Origin: Bacteroidales bacterium
GTDB taxonomy: Bacteria; Bacteroidota; Bacteroidia; Bacteroidales; F082
Direction: 5' to 3'
Assembly (NCBI GenBank): GCA_900769945.1
Contig: CAAGIO010000007.1
Location: 1 to 55,037, forward strand
DNA length: 55,037 bases
A program made the translations under genes and the position numbers. Positions 10,301 through 18,218 of the stretch are shown piece after piece. Position 1 is the stretch's first letter, and every line of letters starts with the position of its first letter. Below the pieces are notes generated by a model. That model ran no database searches. It was not told the origin of the DNA and saw only the letters and a list, made by a program, of their open reading frames with translations.

Positions 10301-10789
10301 GCCTTCCGACGGCACATAGCGCACTGGCGAGAAAGAGGACAAGGCTATAGAGAAGCCGTTGACATGCTGTGTTGTGAGGGTGCCATGATTCTGGGCGGGA
10401 TAAGTCGCATTGGAAGAGTAGGCCGCCTCATCTATAAGGAAATCATAATGTTGAGTGTCACTAAGCCTGCGGCAAGGCTGGTACGGGAAGAGTTTATATC
10501 CATCACCTATAACCTTAAAGTCGCGCATCTCCACCTCTATCGACTCCGCCACCGTCGCCTCCGGAAGAAGCAGCGCCACCGACTGCCATGGCAACGACGG
10601 CTCTCCTGCCAATGCCGACTGCATACAGCCCTCAATATCAACGACAGAATAGCCCCTCTCAACACCTCTGACATACGTTTTTATATCACTGTCATGGTAT
10701 CTCGAAAAATCATAAACATGCTCTATGGTCTGCGAATATCCACGGTATCCAACTAACAGCATGATTATCAAACAGATATAATATCTCAT
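7343..10789 (-). CDS. Gingipain-like C25 family cysteine peptidase with T9SS sorting tail (copy 3, first in operon)
   Basis: This is the promoter-proximal member of the peptidase operon. I start it at the ATG at 10789 (MRYYICLIIMLLVGYRGYSQ, a signal peptide). A GTG at 10798 is also in frame but sits almost at the predicted transcription start. From the ATG the protein is 1148 residues. The C25 domain has probable dyad His461 (YVHHSGHAN) and Cys498 (THGCDCGAFD), with the shared GNSRYGWFNEGQTEGP segment. CARDB-like repeats carry acidic, calcium-binding-like turns (DGDGLVEFGE, DGNGNGVVEAGE). A GFETGDF jelly-roll domain and a T9SS tail (VFPNPNNGSF ... GIYFVRI) follow. It is closer to copy 1 than to copy 2 around the active site, which points to tandem duplication. 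Confidence 0.87.
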   Translation of the reverse strand: MRYYICLIIMLLVGYRGYSQTIEHVYDFSRYHDSDIKTYVRGVERGYSVVDIEGCMQSALAGEPSLPWQSVALLLPEATVAESIEVEMRDFKVIGDGYKLFPYQPCRRLSDTQHYDFLIDEAAYSSNATYPAQNHGTLTTQHVNGFSIALSSFSPVRYVPSEGRLMMAGKVVVRVKVHDNDDAALPVSARQENINKVLSLVQNPEMLQSYNIKDKELVSRNLNGYELLVITGDEFVEEFSDYKSFYSNRNLRTRVISLDSVYSTMQGADNQEKIRNFIIREYSDNDIMMVLLGGDVGIVPYRGLYCDVLSGGSHVTSDNIPADLYYAALDGSWNDDGDELWGEIGEDDLLPEIGVARMPFNNVTQLGHLINKTMKYQLSPVEGEFRTVVLGGEKLHDNPYTLGSQYLELLVGTHSDNGYTTTGIDEDYNFVRLYHENGDWSGQNLRNAINAGVGYVHHSGHANSDYVAGWYGGTMTASAFSGADGKGHNYTFFHTHGCDCGAFDSNSILEKMTTIENFAVCAIGNSRYGWFNEGQTEGPSCHLEREMTDAFWSDRIPFIGLAMTQGKCSTAPWVTAPGQHEEGALRWNFYDLNILGDVAVSPWHDEPFNAKVNYEPALLLGTTSTEVQVSHQGQPLKNYRCAVYCNNIKLGESVTDEDGHAVIDFIEPLNEVGQLFLYVTGMNSFLRYFVIETLDENTAFVKPLAMLADDEDGDGLVEFGETVSFDLVLRNWGMAATDNIHATVQCCSPTFFKFIKIEGDMEHIEGMSVDTIFNAFELVLNHNVPDGWGLSLNVTVTDGDGYWYNSFGYPVAAPEVEVLSMSCVESDGNGNGVVEAGETASLLVKIKNNGGTKAEAVSLDLTCDSQYITMDNNSFVLPEIAAGEETETEITLHVSENAPNSTIVNFTSEVRCGEYSHNMLYTMTIGFLIDGFETGDFSMLQWQMEGDSPWTITDEDSFEGSFSARSGAIDDDEISSLVIYANVSQDGEISFFFKTSTEVRRDYLAFFIDDVMQEWWSGDNEWQMVSYNVTAGTHRLEWRYDKSPNGSAGLDVAYIDNVSFPLNTVIVLSDDELPDEQETIVFPNPNNGSFFVRTQNEHNDVCVYDVMGKMIYRDNDASSLQNIDIQGINPGIYFVRINNITKQIIVIQ

Positions 10790-10809
10790 AGTTTTCACTT
10801 TTTAACTTT

Positions 10810-10843
10810 CAAAATTACTATTTTTTTTCAAGATTCTTCAAAA
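10810..10843 (-). promoter_or_regulatory. Bacteroidetes-type promoter of the C25 peptidase operon
   Basis: On the minus strand a perfect TAnnTTTG -7 box (TAATTTTG, 10817-10810) lies 21 bases downstream of a TTTTG -33 element (10843-10839). Transcription should start near 10803, about 14 bases before the ATG at 10789. No other such box was seen between the three peptidase genes, which supports one polycistronic message. Confidence 0.65.
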
Positions 10844-10941
10844 GAGACCTTATATTTTTAAATTTTTCTTTATTGCGCCCATCTCTCATCAGGAGAGGGA
10901 TAATATTTTTTCAAAATGAATGCGATGAAAGGCTTTTTTTG

Positions 10942-10949
10942 TACTTTTG
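10942..10949 (+). promoter_or_regulatory. -7 promoter box of the GH3 gene
   Basis: TACTTTTG matches TAnnTTTG exactly and ends 18 bases before the chosen ATG (10968). A clear -33 TTTG at normal spacing was not found. The box overlaps an in-frame TTG at 10947, which argues against that codon as the start. It is divergent from the peptidase operon promoter about 125 bases away. Confidence 0.5.
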
Positions 10950-10967
10950 TTAGAAATTTTTTCAGAC

Positions 10968-13241
10968 ATGAGAGAACACTTTTTCATCATAATAATGATA
11001 TTTCTTTTTGCTTCATGTGCAAGGACGGAGGGTGACGCTATCGACAAGAAGATTGACGAGTATCTTTGTAAGATGAGCATTGAGGAGAAGGTGGGGCAGT
11101 TGTGTTGTCCGATAGGGTTCACCATGTACGACAAGGTCAGTGAAGACGAGGTGGTGCCCTGCGAGGCGTTCAAGGCGATGATGGACACTTTGCCGTGCGG
11201 AGGGTTCTGGGCTGTGTTACGTGCTGACCCATGGTCGGCGAAGACGGTGGAGACGGGCCTTGACCGCAGGCAATCGGTGTTGTTGTTCAACGCGATGCAG
11301 CGGTATGTGATGGAGCACACGAGGTTAGGGATACCGATATATTTCGCGGAGGAGTGTGCACACGGGCACATGGCTGTTGGAGGCACTGTCTATCCCACGG
11401 GTTTAGGGCAGGCTGCCACATGGGACGAGGCGTTGCTATGTTCCATGGGAGAGGCCATCGGCGCCGAGGCCGCAGGACGAGGCGCACAGTTCGCATACGG
11501 TCCGGTGCTCGACATCACACGCGACGCACGCTGGTCACGCGTGGAAGAAGGCCTCGGCGAAGACCCCTTCCTCTCCGGCACCCTCGGCAGCGCTATAGTG
11601 TCGGGCATGCAGAGACACCTCGCCGCCACAGTGAAACATCTCGCAGCTTACGGGATACCACAAGGCGGACATAACGGTGCCGAAGCCTCAACAGGAAAGA
11701 AGACGCTGCTCTCCGACTACCTCCCGAACTTCGAGATGACCGTCAAGGCCGGCGCAAAAAGCATCATGACAGCATATAACGCCATCGACGGTCAGCCCTG
11801 CACCTCAAACCATTGGCTACTCCACGACATCCTCCGGGAACGATGGGGCTTCAACGGCATAGTGTTCTCCGACCTTAACAGCATCAGCGCACTGCACACC
11901 ACACACCGCACCGCGCCGTCACAACTCGAAGCGACAGCACAAGCCATCAACGCCGGCGTGGACATCGACCTCGGCGCATACAGCTACGGCGGATTCCTTG
12001 CCGAGGCAGTGAACAAAGGCCTCGTTGACATCAGCACCGTAGATGACGCCGTCAGAAGAGTGCTGCGATTCAAGTTCGAGGCAGGCCTCTTCGACAACCC
12101 TTATCTCCCCGTACCACCAAAAAACACTATCAACGACACCTCCACACTCGCCCTCAGAGTGGCAAGAGAGTCAATAGTGCTGCTGAAAAACAACGGCATC
12201 TTGCCCCTGCCCGACGACATACGCCGCATCGCCGTCATCGGGCCTAACGCCGACAACACCTACAACCAGCTCGGCGACTATACCGCCCCACAACACCACG
12301 ATGAGGTCATCACCGTGCTCGAAGGCATACGTAACCGCGCCGCCGCAAACACCGAGATCCTCTACGCCAAAGGCTGCCCTATTCGCGACACCGCCGGCTG
12401 CAACATAGAGGAGGCAATAAACACTGCCCGCTCCGCCGATGTCGTAGTGCTCGTCGTAGGCGGCTCGTCAGCACGCGACTTCAAGACATCATACCATTCC
12501 ACAGGCGCCGCCATCATCAACAGCACCATCTCCGACATGGACTGCGGCGAGGGCTTCGACAAAGCTTCGCTCTCACTTTCAGGCCGACAAGAAGAACTCA
12601 TCTCCGAGATGAAAAAGACCGGCAAACCCCTCATCATCGTCTTCATCGAAGGCAGACCGCTGCTGAAGAACGCCGCCCTCGACGCCGACGCCCTGCTCAC
12701 CGCCTTCTACCCCGGCGCACAAGGCGGTAACGCTATCGCCGACGTCATCTTCGGACTTTATAACCCCGCAGGACGACTCCCCATATCTCAACCGCGCTCC
12801 ACCGGACAGACACCTGTCTTCTACTCCCAACAGAGAACATCTGACTACGTCGATTGCCCAAGCTCGCCGCTCTTCCCCTTCGGTTTCGGCCTGAGCTTCT
12901 CTTCTTTCAAATATAACAACCTTACAATCAACAATATCAACGGAGACATCAGCGTATCCTTCGAGGTCACTAACACCGGCGACTACGACGGCGACGAGGT
13001 GGTACAAGTTTATGTCAGGGACGAATACGCCTCAACAACACCAGCCGAGAAACTCCTGAAAGGCTTTAAACGCATCAACATCAAAAAAGACGAGACGAAA
13101 ACCATCACCATTCCTCTCGACCATAACGCCTTCTCTATCATAGACGAAGACCTTGAACCAAACGTGGAACACGGGACATTCACCATCATGGTCGGTGCAT
13201 CAAGCGATGACATCAGGCTGAAAGAGACAATTATTTTATAG
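10968..13241 (+). CDS. Glycoside hydrolase family 3 beta-glycosidase lipoprotein
   Basis: This is a predicted exo-acting beta-glucosidase or beta-xylosidase of 757 residues. A lipoprotein signal (FLFASC, lipidated Cys at residue 17) places it at a membrane, probably periplasmic or surface-exposed. The N-terminal GH3 barrel has KHLAAYG (substrate-binding Lys-His) and the nucleophile Asp in GIVFSDLNS (about residue 302). The alpha/beta sandwich domain begins near LLKNNGILPLP. A fibronectin-III-like domain (FEVTNTGDYDGDEVVQVYV, then EKLLKGFKR) ends the protein. The ATG is chosen over an upstream in-frame TTG because that codon lies inside the promoter box. Oddly, the first ~150 codons prefer G-ending codons (GTG, GAG, GCG, TTG) and the rest C-ending ones. 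It stands alone, divergent from the peptidase operon; no SusC/SusD pair is present. Confidence 0.87.
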   Translation: MREHFFIIIMIFLFASCARTEGDAIDKKIDEYLCKMSIEEKVGQLCCPIGFTMYDKVSEDEVVPCEAFKAMMDTLPCGGFWAVLRADPWSAKTVETGLDRRQSVLLFNAMQRYVMEHTRLGIPIYFAEECAHGHMAVGGTVYPTGLGQAATWDEALLCSMGEAIGAEAAGRGAQFAYGPVLDITRDARWSRVEEGLGEDPFLSGTLGSAIVSGMQRHLAATVKHLAAYGIPQGGHNGAEASTGKKTLLSDYLPNFEMTVKAGAKSIMTAYNAIDGQPCTSNHWLLHDILRERWGFNGIVFSDLNSISALHTTHRTAPSQLEATAQAINAGVDIDLGAYSYGGFLAEAVNKGLVDISTVDDAVRRVLRFKFEAGLFDNPYLPVPPKNTINDTSTLALRVARESIVLLKNNGILPLPDDIRRIAVIGPNADNTYNQLGDYTAPQHHDEVITVLEGIRNRAAANTEILYAKGCPIRDTAGCNIEEAINTARSADVVVLVVGGSSARDFKTSYHSTGAAIINSTISDMDCGEGFDKASLSLSGRQEELISEMKKTGKPLIIVFIEGRPLLKNAALDADALLTAFYPGAQGGNAIADVIFGLYNPAGRLPISQPRSTGQTPVFYSQQRTSDYVDCPSSPLFPFGFGLSFSSFKYNNLTINNINGDISVSFEVTNTGDYDGDEVVQVYVRDEYASTTPAEKLLKGFKRINIKKDETKTITIPLDHNAFSIIDEDLEPNVEHGTFTIMVGASSDDIRLKETIIL

Positions 13242-13256
13242 AACTGAAAAAAACAT

Positions 13257-13264
13257 TATCTTTG
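13257..13264 (+). promoter_or_regulatory. -7 promoter box very close to the start codon of the 13269 gene
   Basis: TATCTTTG matches TAnnTTTG exactly and is followed by only four bases before the ATG at 13269. If it is used, transcription would start at or next to the first codon, giving a leaderless or nearly leaderless mRNA. No -33 TTTG at the usual distance was found. Confidence 0.45.
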
Positions 13265-13268
13265 CACT

Positions 13269-14585
13269 ATGTATCTGCTAATATTAGTACTGAAATTAAC
13301 CAACAGGCTGCATTATATCTTTGACTTGATTCTCAAAGACTTACTCGGCATCACGTTTAAACTCACCACCGACAGCGAGACCTTCGCATCATATAACGGG
13401 CCGAAGATGCACTACGGGAGCGAACAGTTCTGGAACGAGCCTTTCCAGAAATCCACCAACATCCTTTTTGAAAGAAATATCAAGGAGCAGGAGCCGAAAA
13501 TCATTGAATATAACGGGCTTAAAGCCATATTCCCCGTGTATAGCGACTCGTCAATGTTTCCTTTCGACATCTTCGCAGCATCGTTTTATCTCGTCACAAG
13601 ATACGAGGAATATCTCCCTCACGTGAATGACAAGTACAACAGGTTCAAGGCGGAGGACTCAATACTGTTCAAGATGGGGATGATAGAGAAGCCGCTGATA
13701 AACATCTGGGCTATTGAACTCTCAAACATCTTAAAGAAGGAGTATCCTGAGCTTGCCATCAAGAGGAAGACCTTCACCTTTGTCCCCACATACGATGTTG
13801 ACGCGGCATGGGCATATAAGAACAAAGGCATCTTCAGAATCACCGCCGCCTTCTTCCGCGACCTGCTTAACCTTGATTTTAAAGAGATTAGAGAGCGTCA
13901 CCGCGTGCTGTCCGGAAAGCAGAACGACCCTTTCGATACTTTCGACCTCCAACTGAGCCTGCAGAAAGAGATGAACCTGCACCCTCTTTACTTCATCTTA
14001 TGCGGGGATTATGACGTCAACGACAAGAACATCTCCCTGAGAAACACCAACTTCCAGAACCTCATCAAAAGGCTCGGCGACTATGCCAATGTGGGGATTC
14101 ACCCCTCCTTTTCATCTTTCCTTAACAAAGAGAAAATAGGCAAAGAGATTCAGGCACTATCGAAAGTGCTTAACAGAGAAGTCAACATCAGCAGGCAACA
14201 TTTCCTTCGACTAAGTCTGCCTCTCTCCTACCAGATACTTATAGACTTAGACATAACCGACGACTACTCAATGGGTTACGCCTCACAGGCAGGTTTCAGG
14301 GCAGCCATAGCAGACACCTTCCGATTCTACGACCTCGAACACGACATCGTCACCAAACTGAACATCCACCCCTTCACCGTCATGGACGGCACACTACGCG
14401 ACTACCTCAAACTCAACAACGAGGCGTCACAAGCAAAAATCATTAGCCTGATAAATGAAGTGAAAGCAGTGAACGGCACCTTCATCCTCCTCTTCCATAA
14501 CGAGACGCTGAGCAACGAGAAACGATGGAAAGGATGGAGAGAGATTTACACCAACATCCTTAACGAAGCACTTAACAACCGATGA
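13269..14585 (+). CDS. Polysaccharide-deacetylase-like protein (DUF7033 type)
   Basis: This is a 438-residue cytoplasmic-looking protein of a family widespread in Bacteroidetes. An N-terminal domain (about 1-160, beginning with the conserved LVLKLTNRLHYIFDLILKD) is followed by a NodB-like barrel. The barrel shows the motif TYDVD (174-178), where the second Asp would bind metal and the first would act as base, and a GIHPSF motif near residue 276 that supplies the metal-binding His. The family is thought to remove acetyl groups from polysaccharides, but substrates are largely unproven. The conserved N-terminus supports the ATG at 13269 despite the close promoter box. It overlaps the next gene by four bases (ATGA), so the two are coupled and probably share a role in cell-envelope or capsule sugar modification. 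Confidence 0.7.
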   Translation: MYLLILVLKLTNRLHYIFDLILKDLLGITFKLTTDSETFASYNGPKMHYGSEQFWNEPFQKSTNILFERNIKEQEPKIIEYNGLKAIFPVYSDSSMFPFDIFAASFYLVTRYEEYLPHVNDKYNRFKAEDSILFKMGMIEKPLINIWAIELSNILKKEYPELAIKRKTFTFVPTYDVDAAWAYKNKGIFRITAAFFRDLLNLDFKEIRERHRVLSGKQNDPFDTFDLQLSLQKEMNLHPLYFILCGDYDVNDKNISLRNTNFQNLIKRLGDYANVGIHPSFSSFLNKEKIGKEIQALSKVLNREVNISRQHFLRLSLPLSYQILIDLDITDDYSMGYASQAGFRAAIADTFRFYDLEHDIVTKLNIHPFTVMDGTLRDYLKLNNEASQAKIISLINEVKAVNGTFILLFHNETLSNEKRWKGWREIYTNILNEALNNR

Positions 14586-15505
14586 TTCAATACCTTAGAC
14601 ATACTCAGATAGACAACAGACGATGGGACGAGTGCATCTGCAAAAGCCTCAACGGGAATGTTTATGCTTGGTCGTGGTATCTCGACATCATACACCCCGG
14701 ATGGGAGGCTCTCGTAGAAGATGACTATCAAACTGTTATGCCGCTGACAGGCAGAACAAAATTCGGCATCAGCTACCTCTTCCAACCGTTCTTCGCCCAA
14801 CAACTCGGCATCTTCTCCATCAAACATCTCAACGACGAGGACATCAACGCATTCATCTCTGCCATCCCTCTCAAATACAAACTAATAGAGATACGACTCA
14901 ACACGCTGAATGTCACGGACAAAAGAAGCTTGGAGCTAAAGATGCACAGAAATATTGAGATGCCGCTATCCGACAGCTACGACATCATCGCACAAAGATA
15001 CAACAACAACACAAAACGCAACATCGCGAAAGCGAAGAGCAGCTCCCTCACCTTCACCGACAAGGCTGACCCTCAAAAGGTTATATCCCTTTTCCGTAAC
15101 AACAGAGGCAAGTCGGTAAAACATTGGGGCGATGCTGAATACGCGCGGCTCCTCACACTCGCCGACACTGCCGTTGCTCGCCAGCGCTGCTTGGTGTGCG
15201 GTATCAACGACGAGAACAACGAACTCGTGGCGGGCGCGTTCTTCATGATGAGCCACAACAGGATAACATTCCTCTTCTCCGGCGCAGACAACTCTAACCG
15301 ACACCCATTGTCACTGCTGCTCGATAAAATGATAATGATTTATAGCGACTCACAATACACCTTCGACTTCGAGGGCTCCGACAACGACGGCCTCGCACGC
15401 TTCTACAAAGGCTTCGGCGGGACCGAACACCCATACCCCGAACTGCACATCAACAGACTTAACACTATACCACGGATATTACTTAAAATCTTAAAAAACA
15501 AATAA
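14582..15505 (+). CDS. FemAB/GNAT-like acyltransferase
   Basis: This 307-residue protein resembles FemAB-related and GNAT-fold proteins found next to polysaccharide-deacetylase-like genes in Bacteroidetes. The C-terminal half has the typical string SVKHWGDAEYARLLTLADTA, then LVAGAFFMMSHNRITFLFSG and FDFEGSDNDGLARFYKGFGG. The last is the hallmark of the acyl-CoA-binding GNAT fold near the C-terminus (compare FDFxGS...gxxxFKxxFG). There is no signal peptide or membrane segment. It starts inside the stop codon of the upstream gene, so it is translationally coupled. The substrate is unknown; transfer of an amino acid or acyl group to an envelope precursor is an inference from the fold and partner. 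Confidence 0.6.
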   Translation: MIQYLRHTQIDNRRWDECICKSLNGNVYAWSWYLDIIHPGWEALVEDDYQTVMPLTGRTKFGISYLFQPFFAQQLGIFSIKHLNDEDINAFISAIPLKYKLIEIRLNTLNVTDKRSLELKMHRNIEMPLSDSYDIIAQRYNNNTKRNIAKAKSSSLTFTDKADPQKVISLFRNNRGKSVKHWGDAEYARLLTLADTAVARQRCLVCGINDENNELVAGAFFMMSHNRITFLFSGADNSNRHPLSLLLDKMIMIYSDSQYTFDFEGSDNDGLARFYKGFGGTEHPYPELHINRLNTIPRILLKILKNK

Positions 15506-15507
15506 TT

Positions 15508-16170
15508 ATGGTTAAAATCATCGAACTCGGAACAAAAAACAGCATCATCAACAACTTCATTGCTGAGCTGAGAGACGTCAACATCCAAAACGACAGGATG
15601 AGGTTCCGCAGAAACCTCGAACGCATAGGAGAAGCCATGGCATTAGAAATAAGCAAGTCGCTCGAATACAAAGACGTCACCATCACCACGCCACTTGGAG
15701 AAAAGAAGATGAGCCTCATAGCCGAACAACCCGTCATCGGAACAATAATGAGAGCCGGACTTCCGCTGCACCAAGGATTCCTCAACGTCTTCGACAAAGC
15801 CGACAACGTCTTCATCGCGGCATACCGCAAATACGACAAAAACGAGGACTTCGAGATAAGAGTGGAGTATTATTCCGCCACAACCATCAACGAACGCACA
15901 CTTATCCTCGTTGACCCTATGCTCGCCACCGGAGCGTCAATAGTGAACTGCCTCAACGGCCTCGTGAATGAAGAGAATATCCCCACAAAAATCCATATCG
16001 CCGCTGTGATAGCAAGCAAAGACGGCATCGAGCATATCAAAAAATGCCTCTCAAACTTCGACATCACCCTCTGGATAGGAAACATCGACGACGAGCTGAC
16101 ATCACAAGCCTTCATCGTCCCAGGACTCGGTGACGCCGGCGACCTCGCCTTCGGCCCTAAAGCCGAATAA
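15508..16170 (+). CDS. upp: Uracil phosphoribosyltransferase
   Basis: This enzyme converts uracil and PRPP to UMP in pyrimidine salvage (cytosol). The 220-residue protein has the UPRT-specific features: RFRRNLERIGEAMALEISK near the N-terminus, IMRAGLPLHQGFLNV, the PRPP-binding loop LILVDPMLATGAS (about 131-143), and the uracil-binding C-terminal motif FIVPGLGDAGDLAFG. It begins two bases after the upstream stop codon, so it could be part of that transcript. The length fits the family. Confidence 0.9.
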   Translation: MVKIIELGTKNSIINNFIAELRDVNIQNDRMRFRRNLERIGEAMALEISKSLEYKDVTITTPLGEKKMSLIAEQPVIGTIMRAGLPLHQGFLNVFDKADNVFIAAYRKYDKNEDFEIRVEYYSATTINERTLILVDPMLATGASIVNCLNGLVNEENIPTKIHIAAVIASKDGIEHIKKCLSNFDITLWIGNIDDELTSQAFIVPGLGDAGDLAFGPKAE

Positions 16171-16205
16171 GCACCAATCATCATCCCTTCTAAAACCAAA
16201 ATATT

Positions 16206-16940
16206 ATGAACAACAACGTAAAGAAGTTCCTTTCTTTCTCAAGAAGCGAACGCATCGCCATTATCGCAATAATATCAGTCATCATTATAATGATGGTAAT
16301 TAAATTATTGATTATCAACAATCCAACATCTCCTTCCGAAGAGCTTCACGACCTCGACTCCATAATCACCGCACAAAAACACACCTTCGACTCCATAAAA
16401 AAAGCCGACTCCACAAGGAAAGCCGAACGTCTCGCCCATTCATTTAATAAGACTTCTAAAACAAAAAAACAGAGCAGCCCCAAGAATTATGATAAGAAGC
16501 CTGAGAAGCAGAGCGAGTCCAGACACATAACCTTGACAGAGAAAGTCATTCCCACCGTTGAGGTAAACGAGGCCGACACCAACATGCTTAAGGAGCTGCC
16601 TAACATCGGCTCTTCTTTCGCAAAACGCATAATAAACTACCGCAACCAGCTCGGAGGCTTCGTCAAACGCGAGCAAATAATGGAGGTGTTCGGTATGGAC
16701 AGCGCACGCTACAACAACATTAGGGATTATTTGGTGATAGACACATGTAAAATCAACAGACTGAATATCAACCACTTGCCTTTCAAGGAGCTTTTAAGGC
16801 ACCCTTATCTTCAGTACGAGGACGTAAGAATAATCGTCAATCACAGGGAGCAGCGTGGGCTGATAACATCATGGGAGCAGCTCTTGACCATAACGGGCGA
16901 CAGCCTGAACCCACTGTTGGAGAGATACATAGAATATTAG
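16206..16940 (+). CDS. Membrane-anchored helix-hairpin-helix protein
   Basis: This 244-residue protein has an N-terminal transmembrane helix (about residues 17-36, rich in Ile/Val), a charged Lys/Ser/Glu linker (40-110) and two helix-hairpin-helix repeats. The first, VNEADTNMLKELPNIGSSFA, is followed by KRIINYRNQLGGFV; the second starts LNINHLPFKELLRHPYL. HhH units of this ComEA-like type bind DNA without sequence preference. Family members in Bacteroidetes are usually annotated as helix-hairpin-helix or ComEA-like proteins. A role in DNA uptake is possible but not shown; the linker and single membrane anchor would place the DNA-binding part in the periplasm. It ends tail-to-tail with the rhomboid gene. 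Confidence 0.75.
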   Translation: MNNNVKKFLSFSRSERIAIIAIISVIIIMMVIKLLIINNPTSPSEELHDLDSIITAQKHTFDSIKKADSTRKAERLAHSFNKTSKTKKQSSPKNYDKKPEKQSESRHITLTEKVIPTVEVNEADTNMLKELPNIGSSFAKRIINYRNQLGGFVKREQIMEVFGMDSARYNNIRDYLVIDTCKINRLNINHLPFKELLRHPYLQYEDVRIIVNHREQRGLITSWEQLLTITGDSLNPLLERYIEY

Positions 16941-16967
16941 ACAACCATTGTGTTTCAACGACATAAC

Positions 16968-17672
16968 TCAGAAACGTCTGAAGCCCTTCGGATACCTCGG
17001 AACGGTAAGGTCTTCCTTTGGAGGTTCGGGCACTTCCCAGAACGGGTCGTCATCATCGACATCATCATCTTGGATGTCGTCCTCTTCCTTCTGCGGCCCG
17101 TCATGACGATATATTATCGCTAACGCCACACCCATGACAAAGCCAGAGAGATGGCCTTCCCAAGAGATATTATTCGCGATAGAATATTTAGGATAAAGGC
17201 CCCACACGAGGCTTCCATAAAGGAAAACCACTATTAAAGAGACGACGATGAGGCTTCTGTTTCGTCTGATGAAGCCGCTGAGCATCAGGAAGAAAGCGAG
17301 ACCGTAGATGAGCGCGCTCGCTCCGATATGTATTCCCCCACGCGCTCCGAACCAAGTGAGCAGACCCGTGGATAACATCAGCAGCAGCCAAACACGTGTG
17401 GCTAAAGGACGATAGAAATAATAAAGGCAGGTGCCGAGGACAAGGAGAGGCACGGTATTGGTTAACAGATGTTTCCAGCTGCCATGAAGGAAATGAAAGA
17501 AGAATATTCCCGGCAGCCCCTCCACCTTGAGAGGCATCAGTCCGAGGCACGACAAGTCGAGATGGAAAAGCACCTCGATGATTTTCACCGTCCACATTAT
17601 CAGCACGAAAGACAAAGGCACCGACATGCTGTGAAGCAGCCGATTCCTCTCATCATCAAGAGTGTTTCCCAT
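16968..17672 (-). CDS. Rhomboid family intramembrane serine protease
   Basis: This 234-residue polytopic membrane protein has the rhomboid hallmarks. HGSWKHLLTN lies in the second membrane region (His63, His68, Asn72). The catalytic Ser119 is in HIGASALIYGL, and the catalytic His174 is in WEGHLSGFVMG. Rhomboids cut transmembrane helices of client proteins inside the inner membrane; no client can be named here. The C-terminal tail (about 195-234) is acidic (EEDDIQDDDVDDDDP) and cytoplasmic. It follows purE by 18 bases on the same strand and is probably co-transcribed with it. Confidence 0.85.
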   Translation of the reverse strand: MGNTLDDERNRLLHSMSVPLSFVLIMWTVKIIEVLFHLDLSCLGLMPLKVEGLPGIFFFHFLHGSWKHLLTNTVPLLVLGTCLYYFYRPLATRVWLLLMLSTGLLTWFGARGGIHIGASALIYGLAFFLMLSGFIRRNRSLIVVSLIVVFLYGSLVWGLYPKYSIANNISWEGHLSGFVMGVALAIIYRHDGPQKEEDDIQDDDVDDDDPFWEVPEPPKEDLTVPRYPKGFRRF

Positions 17673-17690
17673 CAGGCAGAGAAGTTACAA

Positions 17691-18197
17691 CTAATTAGTC
17701 TTGAACTTATAATGAACGTCTTTCAGCTGTTCGTTAGCGGCAGCGATTTTTTTCTTGAGGCCTTCCTTATAAGCAAGGAAGCGTCTGGCTATCTGGGCGT
17801 CGCCGACAGCGAGAATCTGGGCGGCGAGGATAGCAGCATTCAAGGCGTTGTTCATTCCCACGGTAGCCACGGGTATTCCCGGAGGCATCTGCACTATTGA
17901 CAGCAGGGCGTCCATGCCGTCGGAGCCCGACTTCACAGGTATTCCAATCACGGGGACCGGCGTCATTGCGGCGATGACACCCGGAAGATGTGCCGCCATG
18001 CCAGCAGCAGCTATTATCACCTTTATGCCGCGAGCCTCCGCATTATGCGCGAACTCTTCAACAAGCTCCGGAGTACGATGCGCACTCAAAGCATTCATCT
18101 CAAATGGAATCTCCATCTCGTCAAGGAACGCCAACCCCTTCTCCAATACAGGGAGATCCGACGTACTTCCCATTATTACACTTACTATAGGGTTCAT
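17691..18197 (-). CDS. purE: N5-carboxyaminoimidazole ribonucleotide mutase
   Basis: This enzyme shifts the carboxyl group of N5-CAIR to give CAIR in de novo purine synthesis. The 168-residue protein starts at the ATG at 18197 (MNPIVSVIMGSTSDLPVLEK). A longer in-frame reading to 18251 lies upstream of the promoter box and is rejected. Conserved motifs are MGSTSD, the active-site loop ALSAHRTPE, and AAAGMAAHLPGVIAAMTPVPVIG. GIPVATVG is near the C-terminus. It is a class I PurE by length and motifs; no purK is in the window. It diverges from hpt across about 95 bases holding both promoters. Confidence 0.92.
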   Translation of the reverse strand: MNPIVSVIMGSTSDLPVLEKGLAFLDEMEIPFEMNALSAHRTPELVEEFAHNAEARGIKVIIAAAGMAAHLPGVIAAMTPVPVIGIPVKSGSDGMDALLSIVQMPPGIPVATVGMNNALNAAILAAQILAVGDAQIARRFLAYKEGLKKKIAAANEQLKDVHYKFKTN

Positions 18198-18218
18198 TTT
18201 TTTAATTTTATTTTTTTG

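Noticed and set aside
10947..10967. Upstream TTG start for the GH3 gene
   Set aside because: It lies inside the -7 box; the ATG at 10968 gives a proper lipoprotein signal.
13619..13982. Minus-strand frames inside the deacetylase-like gene
   Set aside because: They are shadows of the plus-strand gene, with no start signals or domains.
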